A stretch of 64,000 bases of DNA, taken from positions 37,559-101,558 of the forward strand of contig JAUHXC010000039.1 in assembly GCA_030427205.1 (NCBI GenBank), read 5' to 3'. This DNA is from a bacterium (GTDB taxonomy: Bacteria > Myxococcota_A > Bradymonadia > UBA7976 > UBA1532). Under the pieces are notes generated by a model, which saw only the letters and a program-made list of their open reading frames with translations, had not been told where the DNA came from and did no database searches. Positions 22,401-30,277 of the stretch are shown one piece after another (within the stretch, counting starts at the first letter, position 1; every line of letters begins with the position of its first letter). The translations under genes were made by a program, and so were the position numbers.

Positions 22401-25400
22401 GAGCCGCGGTCGCGCAGAGGTCGGCGGGTTCCATATCGGATGGACCGGCCAGAAAGTCGCGATAGCGGGCGACCAGCGCGCTCAAACCGGCAGCGGTCGG
22501 CGCCGACAACGCCAGTAGATGCCGTGACGGCGGGGTCTCGCTCATCGGCGTCGGCGGTGTCAGGGGGGGCTCCTCCACGACCAGATGGGCGTTGGTGCCG
22601 CCCATACCGAACGAGCTGACCCCCGCCCGCCGCGGCGTATTGCCCGTCCGTCGCCAGGGGGCGAGGGCGGTCGCGACCGTGAACGGGCTGCTCTCGAAGT
22701 CGATGGCCGGATTGGCGGACCGAAAGTGCAGGCTCGGCGGGATCCGACGGTGCTGGAGCATGAGCACGATCTTGATCAGCCCCGCCATGCCCGCCGCCTC
22801 GTCGAGGTGGCCGATATTGGTCTTGACCGATCCGATCGGCACCCGCGCGGTCCCCGGCGTCCAGCCGAGCCGGGTGTAGGCCCGGGTCAAGGCGCTGATC
22901 TCGATCGGATCGCCGATCCGGGTGCCGGTGCCATGGGCCTCGACGTAGCCGATGCTGGACGGATCGACGTCGGCGTCGGCCAGTGCCGCAGCCACGACCT
23001 CGGCCTGACCGCTGGCGCTCGGCGCGGCGTAGCCCGCCTTGTCCATGCCATCGTTATTGACCGCCGTGCCCGTGATCACCGCCAGGATCGGGTCGCCGTC
23101 GGCGCGGGCGGCGGCGAGCGGCTTGAGCACCACGACGCCGGCGCCGTTGCCGAACAGTGTGCCCTGCGCCGCGGCGTCGAACGCCCGGCAGCGGCCGTCG
23201 GGCGAGCGGATCATGCCCTCCTCGAACAGATAGCCCACCCGCTGCGGGGTCTTGATCGAGACGGCGGCTGCGAGCGCCGCCTCGCAGGTCCCGGCCCGCA
23301 GCGCCTGGCACGCCTGGTGCACCACCACGAGCCCGGTCGAACACGCCGACTGGATGGTGAGCGCGGGGCCGGTCAACCCCAACCGGTATGCGATGCGGGT
23401 CGCCAGGAAGTTGCGGTCGGCGGCGAGGTTGTCCTGGTACTCGGCCATGGTCGCTTCGGTGACCGGCGGCGTGGCGATCTGGTTGAGGAAGTAGCTGTTC
23501 GGCCCGCTGCCGGCGAAGACGCCGACTCGACCCCCTGCGGCGCCGGGCGGCAGGGCGGCCCTCTCCATCGCCTCCCAGGCGCACTCCAGCAGCAGGCGGT
23601 GCTGCGGGTCGAGGCGGCTTGCCTGGGCCTCGCTCATCCCGAAGAACTCGGGGTCGAAGCCGGCGACATCGTCCAGCACCGCGCCGGCCTTCACGTAGTC
23701 CGGGTCGGCTCGCAGCGCGGCGTCCGGCTGCTGCAACTCGGCGTCGGTGAAGTCGGTGATGCCGTCCACCCCGTCGCGCAGGTTGGCCCAGAAGGCGTCG
23801 GGGGTCTCCGCCCCCGGAAACCGGCACGCGATGCCGATGACCGCGATCGCCTGTCCGGCGGGGCCAGCCTTCCTCGTATCGAGCGTGCCCGCCGGCCGCT
23901 GTTGGTCGAGGTACGCAGCCTGCGCCGTGATGGTGGGATAGGCCAGCAGCTCGGGCAGCGAGAGGTCGAAGCGGGGAAACGTGGCCTCGAGATCCTGGTG
24001 CAGCTGAGCCAACCGCAGCGAGTCGCCCCCCACCTCGAAGAAGCGGTCTTCGGGGCCGACAGCCTCGGTCATCAGCACCCGACGCCACAGCCGGGTCACG
24101 CTGGCCCGGGTATCCCCGTCGACCGCCGCTTCGAAGCGGGCCTGGGCCATCGCCGCGAGACGGCGGCGGTCGATCTTGCCGCTCGCGGTCGTCGGCAGCG
24201 TCGCGAGCGCCACGATCCGCTGGGGCTGCATTGGCGGCGGGACCTGGGCTTTCATCCGCGCCGCGAGCCGAGCCGTATCGACGGAGTCTGGAGCGACGAA
24301 GGCCACGATGCTGCGGTTCTCCGGCAGGCGCGGGTCCTCTTGCACCACCGCCTTGACCGCCGCCAGAGCGGGCTCGACGCGCATGAGCGCCGCCTCGACC
24401 GCGCTCAGTTCGACCCGGTGCCCGCGCACCTTGACCTGATCGTCGGCGCGGCCTTGGTGCCACAGCAGGCCATCTGCGGTGCGCCGGACCCGGTCGCCCG
24501 TGCGGTAGAGCCGGCGCCCGCCTCGGAAAGGGCTGTCGATGAAGCGCCGAGCCGTCTCGGCGGGCAGGTTCAGATAGCCGCGGGCCAGGATCGGGCCGCC
24601 GACCAGCAGCTCGCCGGTCTCGCCGGGCGCGACCGGCGCCAGCGCATCGTCGACGATGTGCGCCTCCAACCCATCGATCGCGTGACCGATGGGCGCCGAG
24701 TCACCGTCGAGGCGCCCGCCGGGGGCGACCTGGACCCAGCTGATCTCCGGGGCCTCGCTGCAGCCGTACAGGTTGATCAGTTGGGCCTCGGGGGCGGCCG
24801 CAGCGAAGGTCTCCACGAGCTCGCGGGGCAGGCGCTCGCCGCTGACGACCCACAGCCCGAGCGCCGGCAACCGCGCGCCGAGCGCAGGCACCGCGAGCAG
24901 CAGCGAGCGCAGCTGCGACACCACGAGGTAGAGGCGGGTCACCCCACGCCGGGCCAGCAGCCCCACGAAGCTCTCGGCCTCGGCTGCCGAGACATCCGGG
25001 GCGAGCACCAGCGGTCGCCCCTGGGCGAGGGTGCCGAAGATCTCCAGGCTCGCGTCGACGAAGTGCAGGGCGGTCTTGTGGCAGCCGATGTCGTTCGGTT
25101 CGAGGGGCAGCGCCCGCCAGAGCCACGCGAGCCGGGCCAACATCTGCCCATGGGTGCCGAGCACGCCCTTCGGCTCGTCGGTGCTGCCCGAGGTATAGAG
25201 CACGTGCAGCAGGCGGTCGGCAGCGGCCGGGATTGGCAGGGCGACGTCTTCGCCCGCGGCCAGATCCGCCACCCGGAGGCGGTGCGGGACGAGGTCGGCG
25301 AAGTCATCGGTGTCGGTGACGACATGGGTCAGCCCCGCGCGCCGAGTCATGCGCTGACGGGTCTCCACCGAATGACGTCGGTCGAGCGGGACGTAGACTC

Positions 25401-25653
25401 CGCCGGCGGCGACGATGCCGAGCACGAGACACACCGCGTCGATGCCACGCGGCAGGTCGACACCCACCAGAGTCTCGGCCTCGGGGCCGATACCGACGCG
25501 CTTCAGGCCGGCTGCGATCCGGCCGACGCGGTCGCGCAGGGCGCCATAGGACAGCGTCTCCTGCGCGCCGATCAGGGCCAGCGCCTCTGGATGTGTCGTG
25601 GCGTGGGCGAAGATCTGCGCGATCAGGCCGCTCTCGTCGAGGGTCTTCGCCAT
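19408..25653 (-). CDS. Hybrid NRPS-PKS, domain order A-T-KS-AT-KR-T, no C domain (loading plus one PKS module)
   Basis: A: LYTSGSTDEPKGV, LYRTGDRVRR; T: FEVGGDSLRLAQL; KS: QSACSTGLV, VEAHGTGTRIGDPIE, KTNIGHLDEAAG; AT: GHSIGEYAAA with HGFH (malonyl-like); KR: TGGVGALG; T: LGLGFDSLMLITLRNQL. Confidence 0.95.
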   Translation of the reverse strand: MAKTLDESGLIAQIFAHATTHPEALALIGAQETLSYGALRDRVGRIAAGLKRVGIGPEAETLVGVDLPRGIDAVCLVLGIVAAGGVYVPLDRRHSVETRQRMTRRAGLTHVVTDTDDFADLVPHRLRVADLAAGEDVALPIPAAADRLLHVLYTSGSTDEPKGVLGTHGQMLARLAWLWRALPLEPNDIGCHKTALHFVDASLEIFGTLAQGRPLVLAPDVSAAEAESFVGLLARRGVTRLYLVVSQLRSLLLAVPALGARLPALGLWVVSGERLPRELVETFAAAAPEAQLINLYGCSEAPEISWVQVAPGGRLDGDSAPIGHAIDGLEAHIVDDALAPVAPGETGELLVGGPILARGYLNLPAETARRFIDSPFRGGRRLYRTGDRVRRTADGLLWHQGRADDQVKVRGHRVELSAVEAALMRVEPALAAVKAVVQEDPRLPENRSIVAFVAPDSVDTARLAARMKAQVPPPMQPQRIVALATLPTTASGKIDRRRLAAMAQARFEAAVDGDTRASVTRLWRRVLMTEAVGPEDRFFEVGGDSLRLAQLHQDLEATFPRFDLSLPELLAYPTITAQAAYLDQQRPAGTLDTRKAGPAGQAIAVIGIACRFPGAETPDAFWANLRDGVDGITDFTDAELQQPDAALRADPDYVKAGAVLDDVAGFDPEFFGMSEAQASRLDPQHRLLLECAWEAMERAALPPGAAGGRVGVFAGSGPNSYFLNQIATPPVTEATMAEYQDNLAADRNFLATRIAYRLGLTGPALTIQSACSTGLVVVHQACQALRAGTCEAALAAAVSIKTPQRVGYLFEEGMIRSPDGRCRAFDAAAQGTLFGNGAGVVVLKPLAAARADGDPILAVITGTAVNNDGMDKAGYAAPSASGQAEVVAAALADADVDPSSIGYVEAHGTGTRIGDPIEISALTRAYTRLGWTPGTARVPIGSVKTNIGHLDEAAGMAGLIKIVLMLQHRRIPPSLHFRSANPAIDFESSPFTVATALAPWRRTGNTPRRAGVSSFGMGGTNAHLVVEEPPLTPPTPMSETPPSRHLLALSAPTAAGLSALVARYRDFLAGPSDMEPADLCATAALGRRHFEHRLAVVGDSTRSLRDALATAGAQAAGPGESGSTGRIAFVFSGQGAQYPGMARGLYAAATPFRETLDQCAAILDTLLPRPLFEVLFEGAADADGTPLLSQTQYTQPALVAVELALVALWRSWGVEPDIVLGHSIGEYAAACTAGVFALPDVLAAVAERGRLMQALPSGSGMLAVGLDAARAEAVVSAHPGLCVAAVNAASSSVLAGDTATLDGVMLELEARGVRCKRLDVSHGFHSPAMEPMLAPLKAALARYRLTAPSLPVVSNIDGGLDHDPTDPGYWVRHTRAPVRFVDGVETLRRRGVDTIIEIGPSAPLLGLIARADGAEVLLPSLRRCQDDWGQMLTSLGRLYEQGRDIEWSRVFVGGPWRKRALPTMPFQRRRCWIDRPAPTRDTADLESALRRATERLAARGLLTAEQAAQVAAEVLAETARPSDWTHLLYRPVWAEAPSKPSSPRGSRWLILADRGGVGAALATRARAAGIGAIVAAPGAALPEADVDRIVHLRALDASGDGTAAQHAAIDGVLSLVPWLGAASIPATFVTRGAQSIDACPGDSLAQALVWGVVRTLVLEGTVAGGGLFDLDPTADAIDAAEALCNALTADTHALYRGATCHGLRLERSAPPPRATAIRPDATYLVTGGVGALGLEAADALADLGARHLVLTSRRGPTRDAQSIRLDALRRRGVSVDTPTVDVADEDAMGALLGALAGPPLRGIIHAAGAIAEQPRSVPEMDRVARTLRGKVDGAVILDRLARDSALELFVLFSSAAGLLGLSGHADYAAANAALDALAARRHARGMPALSLAWGDWVGLGMAADVSTTGIAAETGLGALSLGQARAALRGLLGAQGHWAIIDADWPAFVAAFGAHAKLLAPLLVGETGDAAHIPGPPVPSGEASTPVDQITERVARLLGCNGAALDRDESLLGLGFDSLMLITLRNQLRRDLGLRIPLPRMLLGPSIAALAAEIAGQHPPAETAASETDGPDETGWTTFTL

Positions 25654-25654
25654 G

Positions 25655-26404
25655 TCAGTCCTCCAGGCCCTGGCCCGGATCGGTGTAGTAGGCCCGCAGC
25701 CGCTTCAGCTCGGCGAGGTCGAGGTCAGCGACCAGCAGCCCCTCCTCCCCCGCGATCCGCTGGCGCACCCCGAGCGGATGACACACCATGCTGACCGACA
25801 GAGTCTCGTCCGTCACCGCTTCGCACAGCACGCAATACACCCGATTCTCGAACGCACGGACCAACGGCAGCGCTTGCAACGGCTCGGCGTCGAGCGCCGA
25901 GTCCACCAGATAGCTGCAACACAGGATGACATCCGCGCCTTGCTTTGCGAGGTCGGCCGAATAGCGCGGGAACGCCAGATCCCAGCAGGTGATCACCGCC
26001 AGCCGCGCCGGGCCGACGTCGATGACCCGCGACGGCGCGCCGGCTCGGTAGATCTCGGCCTCGCGCCCCCACAGATGCACCTTGTCATAGCGATAGTGAA
26101 TCGCGCCGGCCGGATCGATGACATACAGGCTGTTCAGCCGACGCTCGGGCCCCCCGCCGTCGGCCCCGAAGACGACCCACACCTCAGCCGCCCGACACGC
26201 GGCCCGGATGGCATCGATCGCCGGCGTCGGGTCGACCCACGCCGCGTCCAGCGGGCGCAGGCTGTACTCCGGGAAACACACCAACTCGGCGCCGGCGGCC
26301 GCGGCGCGCGGGATCAACGCCAGCATGCCGGCCAGGTTGCACGCCGGTTCACGCTGCACGCGAAACGCCGCCACCGCGATGCGCAGGGTCGTCTCAGCCG
26401 GCAT
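25655..26404 (-). CDS. Carbon-nitrogen hydrolase (nitrilase superfamily)
   Basis: Glu-Lys-Cys triad in FPEYSL, YDKVHLW, ITCWDLAFP. Confidence 0.88.
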   Translation of the reverse strand: MPAETTLRIAVAAFRVQREPACNLAGMLALIPRAAAAGAELVCFPEYSLRPLDAAWVDPTPAIDAIRAACRAAEVWVVFGADGGGPERRLNSLYVIDPAGAIHYRYDKVHLWGREAEIYRAGAPSRVIDVGPARLAVITCWDLAFPRYSADLAKQGADVILCCSYLVDSALDAEPLQALPLVRAFENRVYCVLCEAVTDETLSVSMVCHPLGVRQRIAGEEGLLVADLDLAELKRLRAYYTDPGQGLED

Positions 26405-27368
26405 CGCGCAGGCGCTGCAGCAGCGAAGGGTCGACGTTGGCCCCGCACGCGAGCAAGACCACCGTCTTGCCCCGGAAGCGCGCCCGGTGCTTGAGCACCG
26501 TCGCCACCGACAGGGCCCCGGAGCCTTCGACCACGATGCCATGATCTCGGTCGAGCAGCAGCATCGCGTCGCGGATCTCGCGCTCGCTCAGGATGGCATA
26601 GTCACTGACATGATCGCGGCAATAGGGGAACGTGATCGCGCCCTGCTCGATGCCACCGGCGGTGGCATCGGACAGGGTGGGCTCCGATGGCATCTCCAGG
26701 ATGTGTCCCGCCTGGACCGACAGGGCCATCACCGGCGACTTCTCGGGCTGGGCGCCGATCAGCTCGACCGCGCGCCCGTCGTCGAGCAGCCAGGCCGCGA
26801 TGCCGGCGATCAGGCCGCCGCCGCCCACCGGCACCACGACGCTGTCGGCCTGCGCCCCGACCGCGTCGAGCTGCGCGAAGATCTCGCGGGCGATGGTCGC
26901 CTGCGCGATCATCGCCCCCCATTCGTTGTACGGCGAGCGGAAGGTATAGCCATGCGCCTTGGCATAGGTCCGGGCCACGATCTCGGCGTCGACGATGTCT
27001 TCGCCCTCGCGGATGATCGTGACCGGGTGCTGCTCGATGGCGGCGACTTTGTGCGGCACGACCGTATGCGGCAAAAAGACCGTGCCCGGGATACCGAGCT
27101 CTGCCATGGCCCATGACATCGATACGCCGTTATTGCCGGTGGAGACCGTCACGACGTGGCGCCGCTCGGCCTCGTCGAGCATGGAGAGCATGTAATACGC
27201 GCTGCGCGCCTTGCAGGTCCGGGTGCGCTGCAGGTTCTCCTGCTTGATGTAGACCGTGCCGCCGATCGCGTCGCTGAGCGGCGCCGACCACGTCAGCGGC
27301 GTCTCGTAGAGCACGGGTGCCAGGATCTGCGCGGCGTGCACGGTCTTGCGCTTGAACTGCTCGATCAT
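26394..27368 (-). CDS. PLP-dependent threonine/serine dehydratase-like enzyme
   Basis: IKQENLQRTRTCKARSAYYML (PLP lysine), VSTGNNGVSMSWAMAELG, VVPVGGGGLIAGIA. Confidence 0.85.
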   Translation of the reverse strand: MIEQFKRKTVHAAQILAPVLYETPLTWSAPLSDAIGGTVYIKQENLQRTRTCKARSAYYMLSMLDEAERRHVVTVSTGNNGVSMSWAMAELGIPGTVFLPHTVVPHKVAAIEQHPVTIIREGEDIVDAEIVARTYAKAHGYTFRSPYNEWGAMIAQATIAREIFAQLDAVGAQADSVVVPVGGGGLIAGIAAWLLDDGRAVELIGAQPEKSPVMALSVQAGHILEMPSEPTLSDATAGGIEQGAITFPYCRDHVSDYAILSEREIRDAMLLLDRDHGIVVEGSGALSVATVLKHRARFRGKTVVLLACGANVDPSLLQRLRDAG

Positions 27369-29557
27369 CGCTCGGCTCCAGCGGACTCGGAGGGCGGTGG
27401 GCTCACATCGCTCGCAGACGCTTCGGGGTCATCTGGTACGTCGGGCGCGTGCGGCACCTCCGGCGTCGCCTCGGCGACGACCTGCTGGTGCCGGGCCAGC
27501 GGCCAGAAGATGTTCACCAGCTCCCCGAAGATGCTGATGTACTGGACCGCCATGGCCGCCGCGACGCCGAACTTGAAGAACAGCACCCCGCCGATGGTGA
27601 CGACGCCCGGCGCGAAGCCGAACATGATGTTGCGCCGCATCGACTCCTCGAACTCGTCGACCATCTCGAAGAGGCGCGGCAGGTTGCGCAGCGTGCCGTC
27701 CATGAAGAGGATCTGCGCGGTGTCGGTCGCGGCGGTCGAGGCGCCCTTCAGCGAGATCGAGACCTGGGCCGCCTGCAGCGCGATCGCGTCGTTGATGCCA
27801 TCGCCGACGAAGCAGACGAAGCGGCCCTCGGCGCGCAGCTCGTGGATCAGATCGGCCTTGTTCTCGGGCAGGGTCTCGGAGAAATAGTTCTCTATGCCGA
27901 GGGTTTCGGCCATCCGGCGTGTCGGCGCCTCGTGGTCGCCCGAGATGATGTAGAGGTCGATGCCCAGCGCCTTCAGCGCGGCGATCACGTCGGGCGCCTC
28001 GGGGCGGATGGTGGGCTGCAGCTCCATCACGCCGGCGAGCGCGTCGTCGACGCCGAGATAGATCAACGTATGCGCCGCGGCCTGCGCCTCGGCCTGCAGC
28101 GCATCGACCGCGGGCGGCAGGCTCACCCCCTCCCGGGTGAGGAAGCGGGCGCTGCCGACCCGGATGATCCGCCCGCCGATGCTGACCGTGACGCCGTAGC
28201 CCAGCTCGTACTGACCGTCGTCCACCGCGAGCGGCTCGAGGCCCTCGGCCTCGGCCCGGGCCCGGATCGCCCGCGCGATCGGGTGCGGCTGACGCTGCTC
28301 GGCGGTCGCCGCGTAGCGCAGCACCGTCTGCTCGTCGAAGCCGTTGAACGGGTGGATCGTGCCGAGGGTCGGCTGCTCTTCGGTCAGGGTCCCGGTCTTG
28401 TCGAAGACCATCGTATCCACTGAGCTCAGCGCCTCGAAGACCCGGCCATCCTTGATGAGGATCTGTTGCTGAGCCAGCAGTTGCAGGTAGGTCATGACCG
28501 ACATCGGCCCCGAGATGCACAGGCCGGTGCCCATCTCGGCCCACATCAGCGCCAGCCCCGCCCGGGGGTTGACGAAGACCGCCGCGGTGCCCGCGAGCGC
28601 GAGCTTGGCCGGCACGAACCGGTCGGCGATGTCCCGGCCGCGCAGCATGACCGTTTCGCGGTAGCTCTTGGTCTCGTCGAGCGTGCGCGCGATCTTGGCG
28701 GCGACCGTCTCGTCGCCGGCGGTGAGCACCTCGACGGTGATCCGCCCCGACAGCACCAGCGTCGCGGCGAAGACCTCGTCGCCCGGCGCCTTCTCGACCG
28801 GCTGGCTCTCGCCGGTCAGGATGCGCTGGTCGACCTGGGCCAGACCCTCGACGATCCGGCCATCGACCGGGATCAGCTCGCCGGCGCGGATGCGCACCCG
28901 GTCGCCGACCTCGACCTCGTCGTAGGGGAGCTGGACCTCGACGCCATGCTTGATGACCCAGACCTTGTCGACGTCATTGGCGAAGGCGGTCGTGAGGTGA
29001 TGCTGCGAGCTGCGCTCGAGCTGGTTGATGATGCGCGAGAAGAAGCCTTCCATGAGCGCGGCGAACGCCGCGAGGGCGACGTAGCCCGACGCCAGCATCA
29101 GCAGGGTGACGCCGGCGCTGATGGCATACAGGCTCAGGATGTGTCCGCGCTTGATGTCACGCCAGACGAGCGCTGCGGTGTCGCGCATCAAGAACAGCAC
29201 CGAGCCGATGGCCACCGGCGCCAGGACAGGGACGAAGGCCGATCCGAGCGCGACGCCGAACGCGCCGGCCGAGAGCGCCATCTGACGCTTGTTGCGGCGA
29301 TCTTCGGCCTCGGCCTCGGCGCGGCTGGCCTCGTCCATGCTCGCCTGCAACTCGGCGCGGTCGCTGAGGAATACGACCTTGCCCACGTCTCGCGCGAGCC
29401 GGGTCAGGTCGACCTTCTCGGCGGGTCGCTCGGGCGCCTCGGGCGGCTGCGCCTTCTTGTGCCGCCGCCGACCCAGGCCGGTGAAGCGGGTCTTGCCATA
29501 GTTGACCAGGCCATACACCACGGCGCCAGCGACGAGCGGCACGATCGGGAAAGGCAT
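27365..29557 (-). CDS. P-type ATPase (P1B-like, atypical metal-site motif)
   Basis: ILTGESQPVEK, MVFDKTGTLTEEQP, HPIARAIRA, VGDGINDAIALQAA; TM motif reads GLCISGP rather than CPC/SPC. Confidence 0.93.
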   Translation of the reverse strand: MPFPIVPLVAGAVVYGLVNYGKTRFTGLGRRRHKKAQPPEAPERPAEKVDLTRLARDVGKVVFLSDRAELQASMDEASRAEAEAEDRRNKRQMALSAGAFGVALGSAFVPVLAPVAIGSVLFLMRDTAALVWRDIKRGHILSLYAISAGVTLLMLASGYVALAAFAALMEGFFSRIINQLERSSQHHLTTAFANDVDKVWVIKHGVEVQLPYDEVEVGDRVRIRAGELIPVDGRIVEGLAQVDQRILTGESQPVEKAPGDEVFAATLVLSGRITVEVLTAGDETVAAKIARTLDETKSYRETVMLRGRDIADRFVPAKLALAGTAAVFVNPRAGLALMWAEMGTGLCISGPMSVMTYLQLLAQQQILIKDGRVFEALSSVDTMVFDKTGTLTEEQPTLGTIHPFNGFDEQTVLRYAATAEQRQPHPIARAIRARAEAEGLEPLAVDDGQYELGYGVTVSIGGRIIRVGSARFLTREGVSLPPAVDALQAEAQAAAHTLIYLGVDDALAGVMELQPTIRPEAPDVIAALKALGIDLYIISGDHEAPTRRMAETLGIENYFSETLPENKADLIHELRAEGRFVCFVGDGINDAIALQAAQVSISLKGASTAATDTAQILFMDGTLRNLPRLFEMVDEFEESMRRNIMFGFAPGVVTIGGVLFFKFGVAAAMAVQYISIFGELVNIFWPLARHQQVVAEATPEVPHAPDVPDDPEASASDVSPPPSESAGAER

Positions 29558-29584
29558 GGTCGAAGCTCCTCGAACAGCCGGCGA

Positions 29585-30277
29585 TCAGGGTCGCCGGGCC
29601 ACGTGGATCACGAACGGCAGAGCGACGTGCTCGCCCATCACATCGACGAAGCCGGCGTCGAACAGCATCGCCTCGATGTCGGCGGGGCTGTAGAAATGGT
29701 CGGTGATCTGGATCAGCCCCGCGCTGGTGGGGATGTTGCTCTGATACGGTGCGCCGCGCGTCGGCTCGGCCGGCGGGCTCGAGTAGAAGTCGGGCCAGAC
29801 CCGGCCGATGCTCGCCGTATCGGTATTGCCCAGCCCCAGGCACCCGCCGGGCGCGGTGAGGGCGTGCAGCCGCCGGAGCAACGCCTCGGCCTCCGGCAGC
29901 GCATTGCACAGCAGGACCATGAAGCACAGGATGCGGTCGAAGGGGCCCTCGGCCGCCAGCGCCGCGGGGTCGTCGATATAGCGGATGTTGCGCCCGCCGT
30001 CGCGGGCCCGGGCGTTGGCCACCTCGGCGCTCGAGGCGTCGAACGCCACGACATGGGCCCCCGCGTCGGCCATGGCCCGCGAGAAGCGCCCCTGCCCGCA
30101 GCCGAAGTCGAGCACCCGCAGCCCGCGGATGTCGCCGAAGTGCGTCAGCAGCCGGGGGAAGATCGTCGTCGTCGAGAGCCGGTCGGGGTTGTCCTCGAAG
30201 TAGGCCAGATAGGCATCGGCCTGGTCGTGCCAGTCACCCGGCCGTGCATCCCTGGCAGAGCGCTTGCTGTCGGTCAT
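29585..30277 (-). CDS. Class I SAM-dependent methyltransferase
   Basis: LRVLDFGCGQGRFSRAMADAGAHVVAFDAS motif I. Confidence 0.88.
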   Translation of the reverse strand: MTDSKRSARDARPGDWHDQADAYLAYFEDNPDRLSTTTIFPRLLTHFGDIRGLRVLDFGCGQGRFSRAMADAGAHVVAFDASSAEVANARARDGGRNIRYIDDPAALAAEGPFDRILCFMVLLCNALPEAEALLRRLHALTAPGGCLGLGNTDTASIGRVWPDFYSSPPAEPTRGAPYQSNIPTSAGLIQITDHFYSPADIEAMLFDAGFVDVMGEHVALPFVIHVARRP

